From Aurantimonadaceae bacterium (GTDB lineage: Bacteria > Pseudomonadota > Alphaproteobacteria > Rhizobiales > Rhizobiaceae), in NCBI GenBank assembly GCA_003232595.1, contig QIIJ01000091.1, forward strand, positions 1 through 5,759: 5,759 nt of DNA, given 5' to 3'. Shown piece after piece: positions 1 to 5,515 of this stretch (positions are counted from its first letter, which is position 1; each line of letters begins with the position of its first letter). Below the pieces are notes generated by a model. The model was given only the letters and a program-made list of their open reading frames with translations, did not search any database and was not told where the DNA came from. A program made the translations under genes and the position numbers.

Positions 1-2
1 AG

Positions 3-242
3 GTGCCCTTATTGACTGACATCATAATCCCTGTTGATCTTTGGGAAGAGGATTCCGAAGCTGTTATCACGAGTTGGCTTGTCAGTGATGGCGCCAGTGT
101 AAAAAATGGCGCACTTCTCGCGGAAATTATGACGGAGAAAATCCAGCATGAAATAGAGGCGCCGATTGCGGGTACACTGGAGATCACGAAACAGGTCGAT
201 GACATTGTCAAAAAAGGCGATGTGATCGGAAGGATTGAGTAG
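3..242 (+). CDS. Free-standing lipoyl-domain protein (E2 lipoyl carrier)
   Basis: This small protein (79 residues from GTG at 3) is a single biotinyl/lipoyl domain. It should carry lipoate on a swinging lysine and shuttle acyl groups in a 2-oxoacid or acetoin dehydrogenase complex in the cytoplasm. The attachment hairpin is seen as EIMTEKIQHEIEAP, with Lys46 as the lipoylated residue, followed by the family's APIAG turn and a closing KKGDVIGRIE strand. The gene ends right after the domain, where a normal E2 would continue into a linker and a catalytic core. Its TAG stop (240-242) overlaps by one base the GTG (242) of the E2 core gene, so the two are probably translationally coupled. The start is uncertain: GTG at 3, TTG at 12 (AGGTG at 1-5 could serve as its ribosome site), or a start before the window. 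The domain assignment is firm; the substrate of the complex is unknown. Confidence 0.85.
   Translation: MPLLTDIIIPVDLWEEDSEAVITSWLVSDGASVKNGALLAEIMTEKIQHEIEAPIAGTLEITKQVDDIVKKGDVIGRIE
228..233 (+). promoter_or_regulatory. Ribosome binding site for the E2 core GTG start
   Basis: GGAAGG lies 8 nt before GTG at 242, inside the end of the lipoyl-domain gene. It favours GTG 242 over the TTG at 235, which starts the long open frame but sits only one base after this motif. Confidence 0.55.
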
Positions 243-906
243 TGGCAGCACCTGTTTCCAAATGCGTGACCATCATTCCTTTGCGCGGTATCCGTGGATG
301 TTGGAATCAGCTCAACTCACCCATCATGCCCAATGTGACATGACAGGATTGAATACCAAAAAAAAGCAACTTGCAGAAAATGGTACCAAAGTATCCGCCG
401 AAGATTTGTTCATTGAAGCTGTGTCTAACACATTGCCTCGCCATGTTGATTTGAATGGGACAGTATCCAGTAAGGAGGTACATCTTTCAAAACCAATCCA
501 CATCAGTGTGGCCATGGCTCTGCCGGGGAGTTTGCTCGTTGCGCCTGCAATTTTTGACACTCAGGAAAAGTCACTCAAAGAATTACGCGCAGCACGCCAA
601 GATCTTGCAACCCGTGCAAAAACGAACAAACTAACCGTCACTGAAATGACTGGTGGGACTTTTTCAGTAAGCAACCTGGGCCTCAGCCGCGTCCATCACT
701 TCACGCCAATTTTGAACACCCCTCAGATTGCCATATTGGGCATCGGTTGTGCCACAAAAAAGGCGATCAGGCTCGAAGATGGCTCCGTAGACTTTCGTTC
801 TTTCGTTGGGCTTTCATTGACGTTTGATCATCGAGCCGTCGACGGTGCCCCTGCGGCTGATTTTCTGACCGATTTGTGCCAGGAAATCGAACGTTATGGG
901 CAATAG
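242..906 (+). pseudogene. 2-oxoacid dehydrogenase E2 acyltransferase core, frameshifted near its start
   Basis: This is the catalytic domain of a dihydrolipoamide acyltransferase (E2), which moves the acyl group from lipoate to CoA. From 298 to 906 the frame is intact and typical: an AQLTHHAQCDMTGL strand, the GGTFSVSNLGLSRVHHFTPI region, and the active-site motif DHRAVDG with its His codon at 829-831 and Asp at 841-843. The natural start is GTG 242, whose frame reads a family-like IPLRGIRG, but that frame stops at TGA 341-343. The continuation MLESAQLTHH lies in another frame. Families usually have about five residues (x-I-A-x-R) between RG and M, so a 16-bp loss around 296-300 fits both the gap and the frame change. 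The downstream part stays open from TTG 235, giving 223 residues with an unrelated N-terminus, so a shortened active core is possible. It lacks its own lipoyl and E1/E3-binding domains. Confidence 0.8.
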
Positions 907-930
907 GATGTCGGCTTCACTCAATCCACA

Positions 931-1707
931 ATGCTGAAGTACATTCCGATTGCAGATGCGCTCGCTCATGAAGCAACTATGCTTAATCGTGTTGTTCGGG
1001 GCGAAAACCTTTTTGAATGTTTCTTATGGGAGACTGATCAATGTCTTGTCGCCCCACGGGCGCATGAGAATAAAGTGAGTTTCAGAGTCGCCAGCAACAT
1101 GAGCGCTCAGGAAGATTGGCCAGTTTTTCATCGCAATACCGGTGGCGATGTGACCCCTCAGGGGCCGGGCATCGTCAATCTATCCATCGCCTACGCGGCA
1201 GCAAAAGATATACGTCCATCAATTGCCGATAGTTACCGTCAATTGTGTGAGCCGATATTCTGGGCGCTTGGCAGGTTCAATATTGAATCTGAATGTGGTT
1301 CGGTCGCAGGCGCCTTTTGTGACGGCGCCTACAATATTACAATTGCTCACCGAAAATTTGCTGGAACAGCGCAGAGCTGGCGACGGACTAAATGGGATAA
1401 AAACCGGTGCGCTGTTTTTTCCCACGCGCTCCTCTTGGTTAATCCAAGTTTGGATGACAGCACTGATGCAATAAACCGGTACTATGAACGTAGTGGCATT
1501 TCCCGGCGGGTCCGGCGTGATGCTCACATCACCCTTTCAGAAAAGATTGGAAAATCGCCCGCAGCGACCGATCATATCTTTTCAACATCCCTGTACATGC
1601 GTGCTCGTACAAAACTTGAAATGTTAACAACCGGTACACTCACAGCGCTGCCAGCGACAACTCGAACTTGGAATACTGAAAACGAAAAAGGAGCATATTA
1701 TAGCTAA
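931..1707 (+). CDS. LplA-family lipoate-protein ligase
   Basis: A 258-residue protein of the BPL/LplA/LipB fold, expected to attach lipoate to the lysine of lipoyl domains. Visible landmarks are RNTGGDVTPQGPGIVN (residues about 68-83), matching the RR-x-S/T-G-G loop of LplA that binds lipoyl-AMP, and FCDGAYNITIAHRKFAGTAQ (about 129-148), where Lys142 matches the catalytic lysine of the GRKixGxAQ motif. No C-terminal accessory domain is visible beyond about residue 210, so adenylation and transfer may be incomplete compared with E. coli LplA. Its place right after a free lipoyl domain and an E2 core suggests it serves that complex. ATG 931 is the only start in frame after the E2 stop at 904-906, and it has no clear ribosome site, so translation may depend on re-initiation 24 nt after that stop. 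An octanoyl/lipoyl transferase role is an alternative. Confidence 0.8.
   Translation: MLKYIPIADALAHEATMLNRVVRGENLFECFLWETDQCLVAPRAHENKVSFRVASNMSAQEDWPVFHRNTGGDVTPQGPGIVNLSIAYAAAKDIRPSIADSYRQLCEPIFWALGRFNIESECGSVAGAFCDGAYNITIAHRKFAGTAQSWRRTKWDKNRCAVFSHALLLVNPSLDDSTDAINRYYERSGISRRVRRDAHITLSEKIGKSPAATDHIFSTSLYMRARTKLEMLTTGTLTALPATTRTWNTENEKGAYYS
1689..1693 (+). promoter_or_regulatory. Ribosome binding site for the ABM-family gene
   Basis: AGGAG preceded by an A-run, inside the end of the ligase gene. It lies 6 nt before ATA at 1700 and 3 nt before ATT at 1697, whereas the first in-frame ATG (1772) is almost 80 nt away. It therefore marks translation starting at a non-standard codon. Confidence 0.65.
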
Positions 1708-2053
1708 TGAAGTACACTGGTTTTTAGAGCTGTTCATCAAAGATAACAAACTTGATGAATTCAAAATCGTTATGGATGAACTGGTAGCTGCAACCAAAAA
1801 TGAGAGTGGAACACTGATCTACGAATGGTATTTTAACGATGAAAACACCGTATGTAATATCTATGAGCGGTTTGCGGATTCAGAAGCGGCGATGACTCAT
1901 CTCGGTAGCTTTGGAAATTTTGCCGATCGTTTTTTGACAACAGTAACTCCAACCAGATTAACCGTTTTTGGAAATCCAGATGCTGCGGTCAAAGAAATAC
2001 TTGCAGGATTTTCGCCGGTCTACTTGAGGTTTGAAGCCGGTTTCGCCCGATAG
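1700..2053 (+). CDS. ABM-family (putative quinol monooxygenase-like) protein with ATA at the expected start
   Basis: This is a small protein of the antibiotic-biosynthesis monooxygenase (ABM) dimeric alpha/beta-barrel fold. Family features are the first strand VHWFLELFIK, the helix with DEFKIVMDELVAAT, the GTLIYEWYF strand, the CNIYERFADSEAAMTHL stretch and a closing GFAR. The first ATG (1772) would give only 93 residues and remove the first strand and part of the helix. Coding sequence clearly runs upstream to ANEVHWFLEL, and homologues would be expected to begin MANEV; here that Met position is ATA (1700), giving 117 residues. The upstream frame is open but does not look like this protein. 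The gene overlaps the ligase stop (1705-1707). ABM proteins oxidise or bind small aromatic or reactive compounds; its role beside a dehydrogenase complex is unknown. Translation may be weak, or may start at ATA or ATT, or the gene may be silenced. Confidence 0.75.
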   Translation: MANEVHWFLELFIKDNKLDEFKIVMDELVAATKNESGTLIYEWYFNDENTVCNIYERFADSEAAMTHLGSFGNFADRFLTTVTPTRLTVFGNPDAAVKEILAGFSPVYLRFEAGFAR

Positions 2054-2077
2054 CGTTACCAGCCTTTGTTCCATGCA

Positions 2078-2105
2078 AAAATGCCGGGCGAAAGCATGGC
2101 ATTTT
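2078..2105. terminator. Bidirectional intrinsic terminator between convergent operons
   Basis: AAAATGCC (2078-2085) pairs perfectly with GGCATTTT (2098-2105). The loop side contains GC-GAAA-GC, a GNRA-type cap. The stem is flanked by A on the left and T on the right, so each transcript ends in a U-rich tract. It lies between the end of the plus-strand operon (2053) and the end of the minus-strand regulator (2153), so it can stop both. The stem is short, so efficiency is uncertain. Confidence 0.65.
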
Positions 2106-2152
2106 CGCATCTTGAGTCGTAGTTCCCTTGTAAAAAAGTTTAGAATTACCTT

Positions 2153-4063
2153 TTAGAGCGGCCTTGCTATTTCATGTGCGGCCATTTTTCGATGCATGGT
2201 TGCCCGGCTAACACCAAGTCGCCTTGCTGCTTTTGTAACATTCCAGTCTTCGTTTTCTAGGGCTTCGAGTAATTTCATTTGCTCCAAATCCTGGCGCGTT
2301 TCGTTTAGCGTACGTGTGGAGGCCATTCTGGTTGGCGGCAACATTTGCGCTGCAACAGATGGGGATAGCTTCCCACTGGCCTGAATAATTTCTGGTGGCA
2401 AATCTTCAGGGCGCAAAATTTTTCCTTTACAACAGGCAATCCCATATCGAACTGTGTTGATCAACTGTCTGATATTGCCCGGCCAATTGTGCCGAAGAAT
2501 AATCTGCATAGTTTCTTCAGTAATATCTATATCGCCGTCAGCTTCGTTGTTGATGAGAGTCTGGACGACCTCTTTAAAGTCTGTGCGCTCGTGCAAGTTT
2601 GGAATGGTTATTTTTGCGCCGTTTAAACGATAATACAAATCTTCACGAAACTGGTTGTTCGCGACCAGGTCATCCATATCTTTGTGAGTTGCGCATATAA
2701 AGTTGATATCAACCTGAACAGGTTTTACCGCGCCTAAGGGCGTCACTTCATTTTCGGAGAGCACGCGGAGAAGTCTTCCTTGCAATTCCATCGGCATATC
2801 GCCAATTTCATCAAGCATCAGGGTACCATGATTGGCGGCGATTATCTTGCCTGTTTTACCCTGGCTCAAACCACCAGTGAAGGTCCCGGGAGAATAGCCA
2901 AACAGCTCACTGTCGAGCAGTGATTCTGACGAGGCAGAACAATTGACCACAATGAAAGGGCTTTTTGCCCTGTTGCTTTCCATATGCATTGCATTGGCAA
3001 AGGCATCCTTGCCAACACCAGTCTCGCCCTGGAGCAATATTGGAATACCGTTGTTCAACAAACGTCGACATAGAGAAATGTTTTTGATCATTGCCTTGTC
3101 TGAACCAGCAAGTTGATCAAAACTAAGGGTGTGGGAGTTGTTGTGCGCCTTCCCAGGTACCCGAATTGAGCGAAATTGCGAGGTGGCCGGCGGCCTTGAT
3201 GACAACTTGATCTTTGGCACCATCAATGGCTTTACAAAGCATGTTCTTGCGTTTGCTACCTCAACATGCATGGTGCGTCCGACCGACGATAACAATTGGT
3301 CCACATTGGCATTCATGTAATCAGCTAGTGGACGGCCAATCTGGGATTGCTGACTTTGTTTATCCAGAATATCCGAAGCGGTTTTTGTTATACCCTCAAT
3401 GTCGCCTCCAGATGCTATGGCTACCAGGGCATTTGCTTTTGAAGAGAAACCATCGTTCAGTTCGATAATCAGGCTGCTAGTGTAATGTTGAAGAAAAACT
3501 TCTGCCTGCATACCTGCTGTCAAATGAGATATCGCAAACCGCACAAAAGCCAGAAGTTCTCTGTTTTGTGTGTCTATTCCCGAAAGATCAACAGTGCCGA
3601 GAACCTCATTTTTGTGATCCAGGAATGGTGCCGCCGTGCAGGTAAACGGTTTGAACGAGTTTAGAAAATGATCATCGCCAGAAATCGTATGGGTTTTTCC
3701 TGAAAGGATTGCCATGCTGATAGCATTTGTTCCAGAATGCTCTTCGCCCCAAACAGTGCCGCACTTGAGGCCTTTCTGGGAAAGAGACTTTGCAGCGTTG
3801 CTGTCAGAAAACTCCTCAACAACAACACCGTCCGCATCTGAGATCATAACGCAAAAGCCAGCCTCCTGGGCAATTGATCGTATGCTGCGCACGCCTTGGC
3901 TGTTTCGCGCCAAGATACCTTGAATAGAGCCTCGTCGGTCTGAAACTTCAGTCGAAAGCAGCCGTTTTGGTCTGTGGCGCTCTTCTCTGACAAGGCGGTG
4001 TTGGTCGGCACAACGTAAATGCGATTGAGCAACTACGCTTCGATTGATTTCGGCATAACCCAT
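2153..4063 (-). CDS. acoR: AcoR-type sigma-54-dependent transcriptional activator
   Basis: A 636-residue enhancer-binding protein with the AcoR layout. The N-terminal segment and GAF-like sensor domain run to about residue 190 (CGTVWGEEHSGTNAI and the CTAAPFLDH..VLGTVDLSG stretch), followed by a weak PAS-like region (about 195-280). The AAA+ domain (about 315-555) has Walker A GETGVGKD (346-353), sigma-54 contact loop GTFTGG (393-398), Walker B GTLMLDEIGDMP (413-424), arginine-finger region REDLYYRL (473-480) and WPGNIRQL (527-534). A Fis-type helix-turn-helix follows (WNVTKAARRLGVSRATMHRK, about 607-626). ATG 4063 is chosen because GGGAGG sits 5 nt upstream. AcoR proteins sense acetoin or related compounds and activate dehydrogenase operons; the convergent E2 operon is the likely target, although its promoter is outside the window. 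The inducer is not proven, so the symbol is by family. The contact loop differs from the usual GAFTGA at two positions. Confidence 0.9.
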   Translation of the reverse strand: MGYAEINRSVVAQSHLRCADQHRLVREERHRPKRLLSTEVSDRRGSIQGILARNSQGVRSIRSIAQEAGFCVMISDADGVVVEEFSDSNAAKSLSQKGLKCGTVWGEEHSGTNAISMAILSGKTHTISGDDHFLNSFKPFTCTAAPFLDHKNEVLGTVDLSGIDTQNRELLAFVRFAISHLTAGMQAEVFLQHYTSSLIIELNDGFSSKANALVAIASGGDIEGITKTASDILDKQSQQSQIGRPLADYMNANVDQLLSSVGRTMHVEVANARTCFVKPLMVPKIKLSSRPPATSQFRSIRVPGKAHNNSHTLSFDQLAGSDKAMIKNISLCRRLLNNGIPILLQGETGVGKDAFANAMHMESNRAKSPFIVVNCSASSESLLDSELFGYSPGTFTGGLSQGKTGKIIAANHGTLMLDEIGDMPMELQGRLLRVLSENEVTPLGAVKPVQVDINFICATHKDMDDLVANNQFREDLYYRLNGAKITIPNLHERTDFKEVVQTLINNEADGDIDITEETMQIILRHNWPGNIRQLINTVRYGIACCKGKILRPEDLPPEIIQASGKLSPSVAAQMLPPTRMASTRTLNETRQDLEQMKLLEALENEDWNVTKAARRLGVSRATMHRKMAAHEIARPL

Positions 4064-4189
4064 ATTTTCCTCCCAGAGAAGATGTTATATGACGGTTGAT
4101 TGGTAATCCTGAATACCTATTCGGTAGTTTTCCTCGAATGATCCTCTATCTTGGTTGGGCATCAACAACTAGGTCTTGCTGCGACTGTA
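4064..4189. other. Intergenic region upstream of the AcoR-type gene
   Basis: These 126 bp hold the regulator's ribosome site and probably its promoter. On the minus strand a TATAAC at 4089-4084 resembles a -10 box, but no good -35 lies at the right distance. GAATACCTATTC (4110-4121) is a small palindrome-like element that could be a binding site. TGATTGGT (4097-4104) matches eight bases of the operator arms near 5415-5462, possibly by chance. No convincing terminator for the thioredoxin-fold gene was found here, so read-through into the regulator is possible. Confidence 0.35.
4069..4074 (-). promoter_or_regulatory. Ribosome binding site of the AcoR-type gene
   Basis: GGGAGG on the minus strand, 5 nt before ATG 4063. 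It is a strong site and fixes the start of the regulator at 4063 rather than at an internal codon. Confidence 0.7.
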
Positions 4190-4735
4190 TTAGCTCCATT
4201 TAATAGAGCACCCGATCGACGGGGTTTGGTGTTTTGGCCCGTTGCCGGTTTCAGCGATTAATCGCATTGCATCGAGTAATTCTGTCTTTCGAACCTGTGG
4301 GTTTCCCATTTTGGCATCATCCAGCCTTCCGCGATATTGTAATTCACTTATGTTGTTAAGTCCAAAAAAATCTGGTGTGCATACGGCACCGTAGGCGCGA
4401 CCCACCTTTTGATCCTCATCAACCAGATATGGAAACGTAAAACCGTAGCGCTCCGCAAACATCTTCATAAAGCGAGGACTGTCGTCGTGAATATATCGAT
4501 AATCGTTTGACATTACCGCAAGCACACCAAAACCCATATCCTGCAATGTTTTCATATCAGTAGAGAATCGATCAGCTATTGCCTGAACATAAGGGCAATG
4601 GTTGCAAATAAAGGCAATCAGCAGCCCATTTGTACCCATAGCATCTGCTACGCTGTACACATTACCATCAGGGTCGGCCAAACTGAATTCAGGGGCTTTC
4701 CAGCCAAAATCGCAAACGGGTGAATCAAGCAGCAT
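4190..4735 (-). CDS. Thioredoxin-fold (AhpC/TSA-redoxin type) CxxC protein
   Basis: A 181-residue cytoplasmic protein of the thioredoxin/peroxiredoxin superfamily; no signal peptide or membrane segment is visible. The N-terminal GWKAPEFSLADPDG stretch is the usual redoxin opening. The active site is FICNHCPYV with Cys44 and Cys47 (C-N-H-C). The later cis-proline region VCTPDFFGLN and ELQYRGRLDD are typical of this subfamily, which ends in a conserved PSxGCSIKW also present here, so the gene looks complete. It probably works as a thiol-disulfide reductase or peroxidase, but the substrate is unknown. It follows the AhpD-like gene on the same strand (83-nt gap with a hairpin), which suggests co-expression in redox defence. 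ATG 4735 fits the family start. The ribosome site is weak (GGGA), and an out-of-frame ATG lies 8 nt upstream at 4743, which may limit translation. Confidence 0.85.
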   Translation of the reverse strand: MLLDSPVCDFGWKAPEFSLADPDGNVYSVADAMGTNGLLIAFICNHCPYVQAIADRFSTDMKTLQDMGFGVLAVMSNDYRYIHDDSPRFMKMFAERYGFTFPYLVDEDQKVGRAYGAVCTPDFFGLNNISELQYRGRLDDAKMGNPQVRKTELLDAMRLIAETGNGPKHQTPSIGCSIKWS

Positions 4736-4770
4736 TTTGTCATTCCCAGGTTGAATATTAGTCGAGTGTT

Positions 4771-4801
4771 GAACTTACCTCACATAGTGTGAGGCAAGTT
4801 C
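4771..4801 (-). repeat. Intercistronic stem-loop (14-bp stem, 3-nt loop)
   Basis: The arms 4771-4784 and 4788-4801 are inverted copies with one difference. In minus-strand RNA that difference forms a G-U pair, so the stem is continuous over 14 bp; in plus-strand RNA it would be an A-C mismatch. This supports function in the transcript of the CMD and thioredoxin-fold genes. No U-run follows in the minus direction, so it is more likely an RNA-stability or attenuation element than a full terminator. A DNA-binding site is also possible. Confidence 0.6.
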
Positions 4802-4818
4802 TGTATTTTGACAGGCGG

Positions 4819-5398
4819 TCAGGCAGCTTTGATTTTTTCAGCCGACCAGGCATTTGGAGCAAACGCATCATCAAGAGGTGTTTCACCTATGTGATTTGTG
4901 TAGTTTGACATGGTCTTCAATGCAGTACCAAGTACAACTTCCAGTATATTTTGTTGAGTGTAGCCTGCAGCGAGGAAATCATTGATGATATCCTCCGAGG
5001 GCCAGCCTCGTGTCTTGTTCAGTGCGATTGAAAACTGCCTCAGAGCCTCTAACCTGGTCTCTGCAATCGGCGTATCATTTCGCAATGCGGTAACAACATC
5101 CTCAGCTACGTTGGACATTTGTGAAATTGTTGTGTGCGCTGCCATACAATATGTGCAGCCATTGAGGCGACTGGTCGTCAGCAAAATAATCTGACGTTCA
5201 GTTTCTGAAAATGTCGTTTTGTCGAAGATGTTGGCCAGCATCATATATCCTTCCAGAAGCGCCGGTGCTTCAGCCATTTCTGCAAGAAGGTTTGGAACAA
5301 AGCTGTATGCCAAAGCTGTATGCGTCCTTTGCACCTTGAAGAAGATCCTTACTGGCATCAGGAGCTGTTTCGATTGTATGGATTGGAATTTTTGACAA
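4819..5398 (-). pseudogene. AhpD-like carboxymuconolactone decarboxylase family gene, frameshifted by a 13-bp tandem duplication
   Basis: This belongs to the CMD/AhpD family, usually thiol redox proteins that act as alkylhydroperoxidases or reduce partner peroxiredoxins. The intact part holds the motif NGCTYCMAAH (CxxC plus His three residues later) and a family-like end, SNYTNHIGETPLDDAFAP. The natural start is TTG 5398, with AAGGA 7 nt upstream; it reads SKIPIHTIETAPDASKDLL and then AKDAYSF. At that point an exact 13-bp tandem repeat (5298-5310 and 5311-5323) shifts the frame, and translation ends at TGA 5272-5270 after 42 residues. Removing one copy joins DAYSF to VPNLLAEMAEAPALLEGY and gives 188 residues. 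The open frame from ATG 5358 (179 residues) has an N-terminus read out of frame and no obvious ribosome site. The Glu that lies 12 residues before the first Cys in AhpD is Gln here. Replication slippage could restore the gene. Confidence 0.85.
5298..5323. repeat. Perfect 13-bp tandem duplication inside the AhpD-like gene
   Basis: Two adjacent identical copies of CAAAGCTGTATGC (plus strand), 5298-5310 and 5311-5323. Thirteen is not a multiple of three, so the second copy breaks the reading frame. A single copy gives the expected family sequence, which shows the duplication is the newer state. Confidence 0.95.
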
Positions 5399-5405
5399 GG
5401 GAGAA

Positions 5406-5410
5406 TCCTT
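5406..5410 (-). promoter_or_regulatory. Ribosome binding site for the AhpD-like gene TTG start
   Basis: AAGGA on the minus strand, 7 nt before TTG 5398. It supports TTG as the original start and the short frame before the duplication as real coding sequence. Confidence 0.6.
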
Positions 5411-5414
5411 TTTA

Positions 5415-5462
5415 ACTGATTGGTTTAATCAATCCCAATATGCCTTGTTTAAACCAATCGGT
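5415..5462. promoter_or_regulatory. Probable TetR operator (14-bp inverted repeat)
   Basis: The arm 5415-5428 (ACTGATTGGTTTAA) and the arm 5449-5462 (TTAAACCAATCGGT) are inverted copies with one mismatch, separated by 20 bp. The left arm is also part of a local near-palindrome, 5418-5434 (GATTG...CAATC). The repeat overlaps a candidate promoter and lies between a TetR-family gene and the gene it would control, which is the usual position for an operator. The protein-DNA link is inferred. Confidence 0.6.
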
Positions 5463-5465
5463 CAA
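5437..5465 (-). promoter_or_regulatory. Candidate sigma-70-type promoter of the AhpD-like/thioredoxin operon (proximal)
   Basis: On the minus strand, TTGACC (5465-5460) as -35 and CATATT (5442-5437) as -10, with a 17-bp spacer. The -35 is one base from consensus and the -10 two. One arm of the inverted repeat lies in the spacer and touches the -35, so a bound repressor would block polymerase. Confidence 0.45.
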
Positions 5466-5479
5466 CACAATGATTGCTG

Positions 5480-5507
5480 ATTATATTTTGGATGCCAAGC
5501 GTATAAA
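5480..5507 (-). promoter_or_regulatory. Candidate second promoter (distal)
   Basis: On the minus strand, a perfect TATAAT (5485-5480) with a weak -35 TTTATA (5507-5502) at 16 bp. Transcription would begin near 5474 and run through the inverted repeat into the AhpD-like gene. Confidence 0.35.
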
Positions 5508-5515
5508 TACGTCGC

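Noticed and set aside
235..300. TTG 235 as the true start of the E2 core
   Set aside because: The residues read from it do not resemble an E2, the ribosome motif is too close, and GTG 242 in the other frame gives the expected IPLRGIRG.
1219..1527. Open frames on both strands inside the lipoate ligase gene
   Set aside because: They are shadows of the ligase frame, which carries clear family motifs; their own translations show none.
3844..4032. 62-codon minus-strand frame overlapping the start of the AcoR-type gene, considered as a sign of a frameshift
   Set aside because: The main frame is coherent through this region (HLRCADQHRLV to RSIAQEAGFCVMISD), so no frameshift is needed.
4097..4104. 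TGATTGGT upstream of the AcoR-type gene as a third TetR half-site
   Set aside because: Only eight bases match, and there is no inverted partner nearby; chance is a fair explanation.
4153..4172. GTTG...CAAC hairpin as a terminator after the thioredoxin-fold gene
   Set aside because: The stem is only four to five pairs and has no U-run.
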